From: Doris montereyensis
Lineage: Eukaryota; Mollusca; Gastropoda; Nudibranchia; Dorididae
Length of the DNA stretch: 64,000 nucleotides
Reading direction: 5' to 3'
Assembly: GCA_037039925.1 (NCBI GenBank)
Contig: JAXRKP010001346.1
Span: 30,001-94,000 of the forward strand
The notes under the pieces are model-generated. The model ran no database searches. It worked only from the letters and a program-made list of their open reading frames with translations, and had not been told where the DNA came from. Positions within the stretch are counted from its first letter, which is position 1, and the number at the start of each line of letters is the position of its first letter. Positions 13,501 through 22,460 of the stretch are shown here, one piece after another. A program made the translations under genes and the position numbers.

Positions 13501-15999
13501 ATAATCATAAATATGTCGGGTCAATGCAGCAGCCTCATCAGTGGGGCGAGAAAACTATCGGTGCCACTGCAGAAAACCCCGTACACAGCAGAATGAGATT
13601 CTATCGACGATATTGAGGTCAGCCTTACAGGGGTTAATCCACCTTCGGCTATCGAGGGAACCCCATCAATTAAATTGGGTAGGATTGTTTCTTTATCGAA
13701 AGGTATCCAGGGTTAGACAATTTCAAGAAAACTCATGACAGAACAATAATCAGGGTTCTATCGCTTGTAGATAGCGTTTGGCTGATGGGAATTAAAACAA
13801 GTTTTTGTTTTCGCTTTTGTTTGAATCTAAATAAAGAACTGACCTTTAATAGAATCATAATGTTCATTGTAGAAACAAAAGTTGTCACCAAACTCCCCCT
13901 GCGGATGACAGCTTCCTCTATGAAGGCGTTGACACTTTGGGACGACTTAGATCTGTACTGCCGCACTGTCAGAATGCATCGCTGCACAGATATCTGGCCT
14001 GGGAGTTATGAGGAAAAATTCAGAAATAGTAATTACCATTTTAATCAATGTATGGTCATCAGTTGTATTCTAACTAAATAAGCATTGATCATACTACAAG
14101 TTCGGCTTCTAAAAATGTATACCCCATTAATTGAAGAATTTAAAAACAATAAGATAGCTAAATGTAAAAGGGAGATAATGGCAAAAACACATGATCATGC
14201 ACTTAATTTTCAAAATGTTCTAAGCCCAAACCACAAGGATCATATTAAATACGCAAGACATGATTAAGTCCAGGGAGATTAAAACTCATAATCTACTTGT
14301 TCAAATTTTTAGCAGGATCCATATTTGAAATTCAACCATAATAATCAAGATATATATTTCCTGAGTAATAGCTAACATAGGGGTTGAAATTGATGTTGCA
14401 GCTAAGTGTAAGCCCATTCTACTCCACTTATAATTTATCATAATTAAGGATGGCCCTACTGTCTGCTACAGTCATCTCCCTCACAGAGGATTTCCTCACC
14501 ATTCTCTCAATATTCCAATGTTATATTATGGTATTACGTCTTATAGATTTGTGCCACATGTAACGTATATACTTTTATGATTTAGTGCCAAAAAGTACTC
14601 TTTTTTTCCAGAACTGCTTTTTAAAATTGTTGTTTCTCATTCCGTCTTCACTTATCTGATGGGTTGATGACATGACATCATCATATTTCACAACATGCAC
14701 ACACACAACATACTTTGCTTGCTTGTTTCAGAACTAAAAAAATTCCAGTCCATCGTGTACGATAACTTCAGGATGAATCAAGAGGAAACAGCAGGATGAA
14801 AGAAATACAACACGAGAAAGAAGTTGAATGAAGTTGAATGTGTAGCACCTGCCCGCCACCTACACACACAGTGTACTAAAACGAGTTAAAGGTGCATAGA
14901 AACTGCACTAACCGAAATGTATCCATGGAGACAAGTTGCTGAGTGCCTGTTTCCTTTGGGATCTCTCTCTACTAGAAAAGTTTTCAATCCTCGCAAAACG
15001 ACTGCAACACACACAACTTGCCTCTGTGCCCGGCTTATCTCCAAGTCACCTCCCCCAACGCTGTCAATCTCCAAATAGCTGTCTGCTTTCTCCCAGTCTG
15101 TCTTCTGAAATAAGTGCGAGTGTCCTGCAGAAAATCAGTGACCATGGGTCAGTTGAATTGGACAAATACCAGTTTAACTAATGATGAAATAAGTTTTGAT
15201 TTTATTTTTATTTACCCCTAACCACAACTAAGGTGATCTCAGGATTTTGGTAGGATTTTTATTTTGCCCGGACTGCCCTATAAACAGCCACGGAATCTTA
15301 ATGTGCACAGAGTGTTTTAATCTGCACACACGACTCCGATAGGACTAGGTGTCAATAAACATACTTTGAATATGGGGGGAGATTTTGCTCGAAAAAACAT
15401 CGAGAAAATTTTTCAACCGTCGGTGGGGCAAAACCCACTACCTTTCGGTTGAGAGGCCGACACCTTGCCTCTGGACTACCAAGTCCCCTTGATAAAATGA
15501 TATATTGATTCTACAATTCCATCTTTTATTTCCTTTTATGTCTAGTGAAATCTGAGAAATCCTTAGCTTGTACTAGCAAAATAAGTCAAAACAGTATTCC
15601 TCACAGTCAACTTGACAGGGAAAGACTCAACATAATAGATATCTTGTTGACTGTTAAATACTGTTTCTGATTGTTACATCTTTGGAAGAAAATGTCTAAA
15701 AAATTTTTATAAATATTTTCGCGAAAAGACTTTCACATGACCAAATGTTTATATTCATTAAATGACCTTAAAGCTGTTTGTATTGAAAAACTAACTAGAA
15801 AGGTTTCAAACAATAATGTCATCCAATCTTCAAACATATGGTCCAATCTTCAAACATAACATCTAATCTTCAAACATATAGTCCAACAAACATAACAGTG
15901 AGTTAGTTACAATGAATAATAACAATCATAATAATAATAATAATGATAATGATTATAATAATAATAATAATGATAATAATAATGATAATAATAATAATG

Positions 16000-16037
<38 letters not shown>

Positions 16038-16291
16038 GTTAATAATAATAATAAATAATAATAAAAATAATAATAATAATGATAATAACAATAAAAATAA
16101 AATTGTTTTTGTTTGTTTTTTGTTTGTTTGTCTTTTACCCTGTCCACCACACAGGTGATTCTCAGGGTGAATTAAGAGGAAACAGCAAGAAGAAAGATAA
16201 GTGAAGGAAAGGAGAGAAGTAGGATCTACCAGCAGCATGCCAACCACCTACATAAAAAGAAGAGGAGAAAGAAGAAGAAGAAAAAGAAGAA

Positions 16292-16322
<31 letters not shown>

Positions 16323-19300
16323 CAAATGAAGAAGAAGAACAACAGCAACAATAAGAACAAGATATAATAAGAAGATTTAGATGCCACCACTTGAAGGAAA
16401 CATCATTTCTCTTCTTTTGGTCCATTATCGTGATTCAATGATAATGCCAAGCCTACATTTTGATGAAAACTCAAAAGAAAAGAATTGAAAATTACATAAA
16501 ACAGTTTGTTTGTTTGTTAGAAGTAAACCCTGTCGACCATTGGTTGTGATCTCAGGGGACAGTAAACAACAGAATAAAGGACACAGGAAATGACCACCTC
16601 CGGCATTTTGGATGCAGGATGTGGATGCCATTTCCTTGGGGGGAATTGTTTCAGGAACCATTCAACTGTCTGTGAATTTCCTGGAATTGTCCTCGCGCCC
16701 TTAACTTGGGGGACGTTTTCCCAACATGCACCAGGTTGTGAGCATCCACCTACATGGGAGATAGAGAAAACTCCAAATCTATTTAACGGGTTTTGATGGA
16801 GGGGGGGGTTACGTCGATTTAGTTGGCATTCAGAGAAGAATGAAGCATTTCCTTCAGAACTTGTTTTATATGTTTGTGTCATTACAACTGGGCATCAAGG
16901 AAAATGAGTTTGAATCCTTGCAAATTAGGTCTGACATTGTGATTTTGAAAGACACTTAACATGTGCGTCCCAAGATTTATCAATGAAATCCAGATGGATC
17001 TGAATGATATCCAATAGAAGCTGCAGATGTGTAAAGGTCCACCTCAGTTGTACTGAAGAAGCTGGGGTCCTTCAAATTAAAGGAGCTAAGCTGGATCATC
17101 ATGGTCTCTTGTTAATGTCAAGACTAAGATCAAAGAAAAGAATTGCCTGGAAGAAATACTTGCAAACAAAGAACCAGAGGATAGGATAGATTACGTGAAA
17201 AAGAACTATCGCCAAAGAGGAAGTGAGGAAAGCAAAAACAGGAATAATGGGAAGAGTTTGGACACACAATATAAGAAAGCTATCAAGGAAATCAAAAGCT
17301 GTTCTGGGGGCAATGAAGAGCAAGAGAAATTCTAAAGAATGCCCAATTGATAAATTAAGAATGTCAAAGGAGAAATAATGAAAGAAGACAGTCGAAATCA
17401 TGGAAACATGGAGAAAGAATTTTCACCAATTACATCATCCCTCAGAACGTATGAAACAAGGAGTAAAGATCAATTAGTAAGAGTATTGTACATTGGTTTT
17501 GAGACAGGTGAAGATGATATATTTGGAAGAAAGCCAAAACAGCTATAAGAAAAGTGAAATTAGGAAAAGCCCCAGGAGCAGATCAAGTTTATCCAGAAAT
17601 GATTAAAAACCAAAGGAGAGAGGCAGACAAACTACTACATGCAATATGCAAATAAGCATGGAAGTGAATCAGGTGCCAGACGACTGGAAAGGGAACTGTA
17701 GTACAAATACATAAGAAAGGATCAACTATGGAATGCTCAAACTATAGAGGATATCATTTGATTTAGCGTACCAGGATACATGTATGCCAGGATACTGGAA
17801 ATGAGACTAAGGAAAAGAGTAGAGGATCAGATTGAAGAGCATCAGAGTGGATTTAGACCAGGAAGAAGTGTACAAGACCACATATTTACAATTAGACAAA
17901 TAATAGAAAAATTCCATGAGGAGAAACTGACTTACACCTGTGTTTTATTGACTTAGAAAAGGCATTTGACACTGAAGAGGGACAAACTATGGCATTCCTT
18001 AAAAAAGAACACAATGTAGAATAAAATTTAATAGAAGCCATTATCTGCAGAATTTGATGTAGAGATATAGAAGTAAGGCAGGGTTTATCCTCCTCTTTTG
18101 TTTATCATATTTATGGATTCAGTCGCAAAGGCATCCTCAAAAATGAAGAAGATGAATGTAGGTATGTGGAAGCTCAAACCAGTAAATGTATTAATGCTTT
18201 CAATGCCGATGATTTAGTTCAGTTTGGAAGATCAGAAAGTGACCTTCAGTGGCTTCAGTCGAATATCAACATTATGAACAATGAACTAAATAAGAGGAAT
18301 GAGAGTAAATGCAAAGAAAACCAAAACAATGCTAGTAACTAGGAAAGCTAAAACACAAAATCTTAAATTGTGAGGCAGGGAATATTTAGAACAAGTTCAA
18401 AACTACAATTACCTAAAAGTAATGATTAACTCAGAGGGAAAACTAAGAGAAGAAATCAGAAAGATTAAGAGAATAAAAAGGCAAGTGCAATATATAACCA
18501 TCTAGGAAAGGCATTTGTAGGTAAGCAAGAATTGTCAACAAAAACTAAAAAATGGCAGTATACAATACAGTTTATTGTCCTACTCTCCTCTATGGCAAAA
18601 CCTGGACTTTAGACAGTAGTGAATACAGTAGAGCACAGGCAGCTGAAATGAAATATCTAAGAAGAGTAGTAGGGAAAACTAAAAGAGAAAAAAAATCAGA
18701 AACAACAATAAGAGATCAAATCAAAGCAGATGGTATAAAAACTAAGATAGAAACAAATCAATTGAGATGGTGTCGGCATGTAAACAGAATGAATGACATT
18801 AGAATAGCTAAACCAGTATACAGTGCTAGAATTCAAGACAAAGACAATAAAAGGCAGACCTCGGAGAAAGTGGGAAGAAGATATAAAAGAGGCATTGAAA
18901 CATAGAACTTTTTTGGAAGGAAACAGAAAATGCCAGGACAGGGCATCTTGGAGAAAGATGATCTCGGGCATCTGAACCCGTACACCAAAAGGTAGAATGG
19001 GAACTGATAAAGAAAGAAAAGAAACAGCTTAGCGGACTTTCACTAAATAGAACTAGCATACTTTTAACCATCTGACGTCCAGGGTGCACATCAATGTCAG
19101 TACCAGCTAGGGAGCGAAACCTGTTCACGAAGTAACATAATATCATATTATGCATGTTCCGCTTTCCCTATAGAAACTTTAAATCTTCGACTCTAAATAT
19201 CAGTATCGGCCTTAGAGGAATATCTCCTCCCACCCCCACCCCCCACCCCCCCTTAAATTAGACTCACCTGACACAAAGGAATGTTTTTCGGCAAGACCTC

Positions 19301-22041
19301 AGCCAAATCAGTGACCCACTTTGCGGGGGACACGCAAAGGGAGAAATCAGTGACAACACCACCTATGCTGTGATCTTTTACGAATTTGGGAATCATTTTA
19401 CTGGCTTCTCCCATTAAGAGGTGGAATGGAATGTCCAAGTTTCGACAATCCTAAAAAAAAAAAAAAAAAAGAAAGTGGTTGAATTAAAGTACACACACTT
19501 CATATAAATATGAATACACACATGGCAAAAAGGTATCATGTTCTCCACTAATCATTGCACAAAAGACAAATATTATTCATTTATGAATTGAGTAGTAAGT
19601 GCATCTTTTTCTGCTTCAGTTTATTCTTAATAATAGCATTTTGGATTATTAATACTATATCATATATATCAAATTTCCACATTTTCTTATTTTGTCTGAC
19701 AAAACCTGCAAGATCTCCAAAATCAAATATTCAAACTTGAAATAATTGTTAATTTTTGGTGAAATTCAATTTACAAAAATCAGTTGTTTTCTTCTTGCCT
19801 TCATAAAACAGATATTTCGATTTGTTCTACTTTGCCATGATTAAATACAGAACATTAAAATCAGTCAGAAAGATTGTAATAGACGTATGCTTAAACCCCT
19901 AAGATAATAAATCTACAATACCAAATAAAGAGATTGCCATCACACAGTAAGCAATGATCTGCCAATCAATAGCAAACATTTGGCCTATGTCACTCATACA
20001 GTAGTGACCGCCTAAATGCCTGCCGCCATAATGCTCATTTTGCCTAAATGCTCGCAATCTCAGTGAAACTCAGTTTCACAACCAAAATTTTCACCTACAA
20101 GCCCGGTCCCAATGACAACTGCAGGTATCATCTTCTCCAAATTAGAACAAAGTGTGTCCTATATATGGGAAGAAACAATCCCGCCCTTCACGAGTCTCCT
20201 GCTGCCTTGCAGGTGGGTCTTGACTCACCAAAGGCTAAGGGGAGTTACCTCTGACAGAAAACAACTTGCTGTCTTGCAGGCTGGTCTTGGTTGACCAAAG
20301 GCTAAGGGAGTTAACCCTGATAGAAAATAACAAGGCCTGGTAGGGGGCCTCAAGGTCTTTTGTATTGAATTCGTGGTTTATTAAAATCACAAACACAGGA
20401 GGTAAATTAATGTTGAATTTCTGCACCATGATCGATGAACTCACCGCCTGATCACCAACCCCCCTACACACAGTTGTCCCTGACCTATTTTTCGCCTAAA
20501 TGCCCGTTTTCTTTGCTTCCCAAGCACCAGGCATTTAGGCGGTCACTACTGTATATATATCACTATAAAAATTGATCCGTCACAATTGGTCTTGAATGTT
20601 TGACTTTTACATAAAATTGTGAACTGTTATAATATCATTTCAAAGATATAATAGTTTTAGTACTGATATATCAGAAGTATGTGAATACTGTCTGGAAACC
20701 CAATTGTTCATCAAAATCAGGTGCAATATCCCCTAAATAAAGACCACATAATCTCCAATGTCTTTCAAAATGATAACAATTTTAAAACTTAGCCAAGAAA
20801 GAAAACATCAATTCCACATTGCAATTGTTTCATTCTTCTCGTAAGTCCGACAAATTATCTGTCTCATCTTTCAGTGCTTACCTGTTCTACGTCTTTTAAT
20901 CCCTTCATCATGAAGCCAAAATGACGGGCAGTGCCTTCTAAGAAACGGGGACTAGACAGAAACAGACGTGAAGAGGACACTCCAGTTTGAGCGCCAGCCG
21001 TTGAGCATAAAGGAACGCCCAATTATCTGGCAGAAACAAAGCCCACAAGCAGTTGGTTGATTGAAATGTATCCAGTCCACTACAAGCAATGAAATATCAG
21101 GGTAAATTAAAAGGAAACAACAGCAAGATGAAAGACGGGAATGAGAGAAAGAAAGAATCAAATTGACCTAAATTCAGGGCATAGCCATGGTCAGAGCACT
21201 AGAACAACAAAGCTCTGATAGAAGGGTTTAGAAATGTCCCTTGTGAAATGCGTTAAGTTGTATAGGAATAAACAAAAATACATTTATATGTGTACACAGA
21301 GAAGAGAGAAAAGACAACAGAAATTTGTAAACTAATGCCTACATAACTTAATCAAATATCTTTTAGCCAATGAACCCTTAAAATATGATTGCTCTGCCAA
21401 ATCAAATTCTTAATTCTCTCTATAACGTATTTTTTCAGGAAATTTGAGGTTTCGTTCATATGTACTAGATCTAGTACTAGACAAAATAAGAAGAAAACCA
21501 ACCAAAAAACACACCCAAAAAGCAAAACCGAACAGTTTTTCAGGATCTTGAAATTTTCTTTACCTTGCAATTAGTACATATTTTCAAATTACAAAGTTTG
21601 CAAAATTTCTATGGAATAGTGCTGTGACAGCAACACGCCAACAAAATCAAACTGACATCTCACCTTGAATACGTTGATCACGAGACATCCAGTATAGCAC
21701 GCCATCGCTGTCGTCAGCAAAATCTTCAGCCTTGGTCAACACCCGCACCCTCTTTTGTTGAATTTGAATTGCCCTACACTTTCGCTGACTTTCAAGCGTT
21801 TTGCATTAATTCGATCAATAAAGTCCTCTTTTGATGAACACTCTGTGACCTCATCATTTTCCTGGCATGTATCATCATCGGTTTTTGTTTGCAAATCTTG
21901 CTTCGCTTTCAGAAAGCTCCACTTTCTTTTTTCTTCAAGTTTACGTTTTGAAGTTTTAGGCTTAGTTGAATTGGTATCTTGCTGAGGATTGTCTTCCGAT
22001 TTGCTTCCAGATCTATCACCAGCCATGATAGAAAGATAACT
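7210..22041 (-). CDS. PHR: Class II CPD photolyase gene, nine coding exons, with indels
   Basis: Deoxyribodipyrimidine photolyase uses FAD and blue light to split cyclobutane pyrimidine dimers in DNA, in the nucleus and/or mitochondria. Motifs seen in order on the minus strand: [37 protein letters not shown] (after indel correction), [102 protein letters not shown] and [17 protein letters not shown]. These are hallmarks of class II photolyases, not of cryptochromes or class I enzymes. All nine exons are in collinear order with GT/AG borders and compatible phases. The N-terminus has a basic stretch ([14 protein letters not shown]) that could be a nuclear signal. E1, E2, E3, E4, E5, E6 and E8 carry 1-base indels, mostly in homopolymers, so no continuous frame exists here. 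Either this is a real gene with assembly errors (preferred) or a young pseudogene. Identity is near certain; functional status is not. Confidence 0.93.
7214..7219 (-). promoter_or_regulatory. Candidate poly(A) signal of PHR
   Basis: The minus strand reads AATAAA here, overlapping the last codons of the open frame of exon 9. This favours a true stop codon upstream of 7212. It is a six-base match in AT-rich DNA, so support is weak. Confidence 0.35.
7570..8340 (+). mobile_element. CR1/L2-like LINE, C-terminal RT-ORF fragment
   Basis: The plus strand reads [19 protein letters not shown] then [10 protein letters not shown], and after a minisatellite [36 protein letters not shown]. This is the usual C-terminal end of CR1/L2-type LINE ORF2 (P-L-L-K-x-L-H-W-L-P ... 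V-W-N-S-L-P). It lies antisense in the last PHR intron, with no RT core left. The 41-bp minisatellite at 7708-8034 is an expansion of its own codons. Confidence 0.75.
7708..8034 (+). repeat. 41-bp minisatellite, 8 units, inside a LINE ORF
   Basis: Unit GACTTCTAAACATCTCTCAG + ATATAGCTCCCATCACATCAG. The first unit is still in frame as [15 protein letters not shown] of the LINE C-terminus, so the array grew out of that coding stretch. Confidence 0.95.
8380..8475 (-). mobile_element. SINE family C, 3' part
   Basis: The minus strand has GTGTGAATGAGTACC, GTAGGTAGAGAAAGG and TCTTGTCAGTAATGCGC, matching the 3' half of the 4.1-kb copy. Confidence 0.55.
9288..9446 (-). CDS. PHR: PHR exon 8
   Basis: The acceptor TTGTCGACAG and donor GTGAGT bound an exon encoding [19 protein letters not shown], then after a frame change [20 protein letters not shown] and [13 protein letters not shown]. 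The A run at 9389-9392 has four bases; five give WAKKILEW, the family consensus. As written the frame reaches a TAG directly after it. The phase-1 end joins exon 9 as GYV|GCMW. Confidence 0.95.
9759..10185. repeat. Dispersed repeat P, copy 1
   Basis: About 430 bp collinear with 30381-30775: both begin CTTTTAGTATGTACATGA and share TCAAAATCTATCTCCT, TATGAATAAAATCACTCAAA, CAAAAAGTTTACAATAT and GACAAGAGGAACCTGTGTGC. No frame or TIR is apparent. It lies in PHR intron 7. Confidence 0.75.
10914..11035 (-). CDS. PHR: PHR exon 7
   Basis: This exon of 122 bp has no indel. It encodes [40 protein letters not shown], and is bounded by a TTTCTCAG acceptor and a GTAACA donor. DLWNAAQ is part of the conserved FAD/substrate region. 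It is one of only two coding exons that read cleanly through the conserved part. Confidence 0.95.
11040..13840. other. PHR intron 6, no gene seen
   Basis: A pyrimidine-rich stretch at 12960-13170 and a repeated GGGTCCCGTATA word near 11525 and 11635. No coding match recognised. Confidence 0.6.
13844..13998 (-). CDS. PHR: PHR exon 6
   Basis: The acceptor ATAACTCCCAG and donor GTCAGT bound an exon encoding [31 protein letters not shown], then in another frame [15 protein letters not shown]. These are FAD-domain helices of class II photolyases. The G run at 13895-13899 (coding strand) has five bases; three, or less likely six, would keep the frame between VIRR and EFGDNF. The junction to exon 7 restores KG|AYDWA. 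Confidence 0.9.
14735..14880 (-). mobile_element. Repeat family B copy, PHR intron 5
   Basis: Inverted and diverged: CAGGATGAATCAAGAGGAAA, CAGCAGGATGAAAGAAA, then AGCACCTGCCCGCCACC. It ends about 35 bp from the PHR exon 5 donor. Confidence 0.65.
14913..15104 (-). CDS. PHR: PHR exon 5 (SNLSPW exon)
   Basis: The acceptor TTATTTCAG precedes AAG ACA GAC TGG GAG AAA, giving [17 protein letters not shown]. The rest continues in another frame as KPGTEASCV and ends [11 protein letters not shown] with donor GTTAGT. SNLSPW is a strongly conserved class II motif of the FAD-binding region. Two extra bases are inferred, one in the five-G run at 15052-15056 (coding strand) and one A just after the TGG of EVTW. 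Removing both makes the length 190, which fits the phase-1 junction to exon 6. Confidence 0.85.
15215..15490 (-). mobile_element. SINE family A in PHR intron 4
   Basis: The minus strand gives a tRNA-like head (AGTCCAGAGGCAAGGTGTCG, GGTAGTGGGTTTTGCCCC), then the family body and an end at CCTGAGATCACCTTAGTTGT. It is near full length. Confidence 0.75.
15905..16105 (+). repeat. (AAT)n microsatellite
   Basis: Imperfect AAT/GATAAT tract in PHR intron 4, next to an inverted family B repeat. Confidence 0.9.
16110..16255 (-). mobile_element. Repeat family B copy, PHR intron 4
   Basis: Inverted: TACCCTGTCCACCACACAGG, CAGGGTGAATTAAGAGGAAA and GAAGTAGGATCTACCAGCAG. It is flanked by (AAT)n and (GAA)n tracts. 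Confidence 0.75.
16255..16350 (+). repeat. (GAA)n microsatellite
   Basis: Purine tract GAAGAA with small breaks, between a family B repeat and PHR exon 4. Confidence 0.9.
16505..16575 (-). mobile_element. Partial family B repeat beside PHR exon 4
   Basis: AAACCCTGTCGACCATTGGT and GTGATCTCAGGGGACAG match only the 3' end of the family. It lies within about 25-35 bp of the inferred exon 4 donor. Confidence 0.6.
16598..16749 (-). CDS. PHR: PHR exon 4 (VDAHN exon), multiply disrupted
   Basis: The acceptor CCCATGTAG is followed by GTG GAT GCT CAC AAC, which gives CQ|VDAHNLV, the antenna/N-domain motif of the family. One base is missing near 16728, where VPCW is expected. With that single base added, the 152-bp exon is open (51 codons) and ends at a plausible GTGGTC donor. 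Family motifs TSPKL and IHRQL appear in one frame and GARTI and WFLKQFPP in another, so further pairwise-compensating indels are likely. The 3' border is uncertain because a partial SINE lies about 30 bp downstream. Confidence 0.75.
16990..18995 (+). mobile_element. Degraded non-LTR retrotransposon (RT domain and C-terminus)
   Basis: Across three shifting frames one sees QVPDDWKGT(V)[62 protein letters not shown], then [45 protein letters not shown] and [14 protein letters not shown]. These are reverse transcriptase fingers/palm motifs and the C-terminal zone of a LINE ORF2. Many stops and shifts make it dead. It lies antisense within PHR intron 3. Confidence 0.88.
18552..18905 (+). pseudogene. 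C-terminal ORF remnant of the LINE
   Basis: This is the longest intact frame of the element, 117 residues, starting [19 protein letters not shown] and ending at the TAG at 18903. It covers the post-RT region with [19 protein letters not shown] and [11 protein letters not shown], typical of LINE ORF2 C-termini. It is not a host gene. Confidence 0.8.
19268..19450 (-). CDS. PHR: PHR exon 3 with compensating indels
   Basis: The acceptor is TTTTTTTTAG and the donor GTGAGT; 183 bp, phase 0 to 0. It encodes [35 protein letters not shown], and [18 protein letters not shown]. The family motif DFSPLR-x-P is garbled to DFSLCVSP because the C run at 19339-19341 is one short and the C run at 19325-19329 is one long. 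Correcting both gives DFSPLRVPAKWV. The exon therefore stays open while nine residues are scrambled. Confidence 0.92.
19999..20551. mobile_element. Tc1/mariner-type MITE, 553 bp, perfect TIRs and TA target duplication
   Basis: The left end starts CAGTAGTGACCGCCTAAATG and the right end is its exact reverse complement (24 bases, 20528-20551). Both ends are flanked by TA (19997-19998, 20552-20553). There is no transposase frame. Inside is a roughly 65-bp tandem duplication (20200-20332) sharing CCTGCTGCCTTGCAGG with the repeat at 9690-9750. It lies in PHR intron 2. Confidence 0.85.
20882..21026 (-). CDS. PHR: PHR exon 2 (N-terminal alpha/beta domain)
   Basis: The acceptor TTTCTGCCAG precedes ATAATTGG, which with the phase-1 G of exon 1 gives DNW. 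The exon encodes [46 protein letters not shown] and VEQ, then donor GTAAGC. The run at 20947-20950 has four C on the coding strand; a fifth joins LVP to RFLEG. Without it a TAG follows at once. The exon length of 145 becomes 146 after that correction, which fits the flanking phases exactly. Confidence 0.9.
21055..21170 (-). mobile_element. Repeat family B copy beside PHR exon 2
   Basis: TCAGGGTAAATTAAAAGGAA and CAGCAAGATGAAAGACGG mark an inverted copy ending about 30 bp before the exon 2 acceptor. Confidence 0.65.
21664..22041 (-). CDS. PHR: PHR exon 1 (start codon exon)
   Basis: The ATG is at 22026-22024. Coding runs to 21664 and is followed by a GTGAGA donor, leaving a phase-1 G. A TTTTGTTTTTAG acceptor ends at 22042, so a 5' UTR exon probably lies further upstream. 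The first 85 or so residues are polar and charged, as in other animal class II enzymes, and include [14 protein letters not shown]. The conserved core starts at QFKFNK, followed by [11 protein letters not shown] and WMSRDQRIQ. These two blocks are in different frames. The A run at 21753-21756 has four bases and five would restore FNKKRVRVL. As given, the frame hits a stop just after this point. Confidence 0.9.
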
Positions 22042-22139
22042 CTAAAAACAAAATAAAGAGGGGAAGGGGTGAGACAGGGCCAGGAGGCTCACATTAAAAT
22101 ATATATTCATGAAAGATGGGAGAATGCTTTTGACTTGGT

Positions 22140-22460
22140 GAGTTGATTTTACCCATATCCACCACTTAGGTGATCTTAAGGGTTTTGATAAAATTTTTAA
22201 TCGTCCCGACTGCTTCGTCAACAGCCAAGGGATCTTTAACGACATTCACAGACTGTTGTAATCTACACACAGGACCTCTTTTTTATCATCCGTCTCAATG
22301 GGACTAGGTGTCGAATACCAAGTTCTATCTGCCTACCAGGGCGGTAGGGTAAATGTTTTACCACACAAAAAAAAAGAGAGAAAATGTTTTAACCATCAGC
22401 CCTTGAACTGTTGGTTAAGAGACTGACAACTTGCCTCAGGACCACTGCTTCCCCTCACAT
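22140..22460 (-). mobile_element. SINE family A just upstream of the PHR start exon
   Basis: The minus strand has the head (AGGCAAGTTGTCAG, inverted from 22425-22440), GATCCCTTGGCTGTTGACGA and CTTAAGATCACCTAAGTGGT. It lies about 100 bp 5' of the exon 1 acceptor, so inside a presumed 5' UTR intron. Confidence 0.7.

Noticed and set aside
12957..13616. 219-codon plus-strand open frame
   Set aside because: Low-complexity Ser/Leu/Phe translation of a pyrimidine tract, antisense in a PHR intron, with no recognisable domain.
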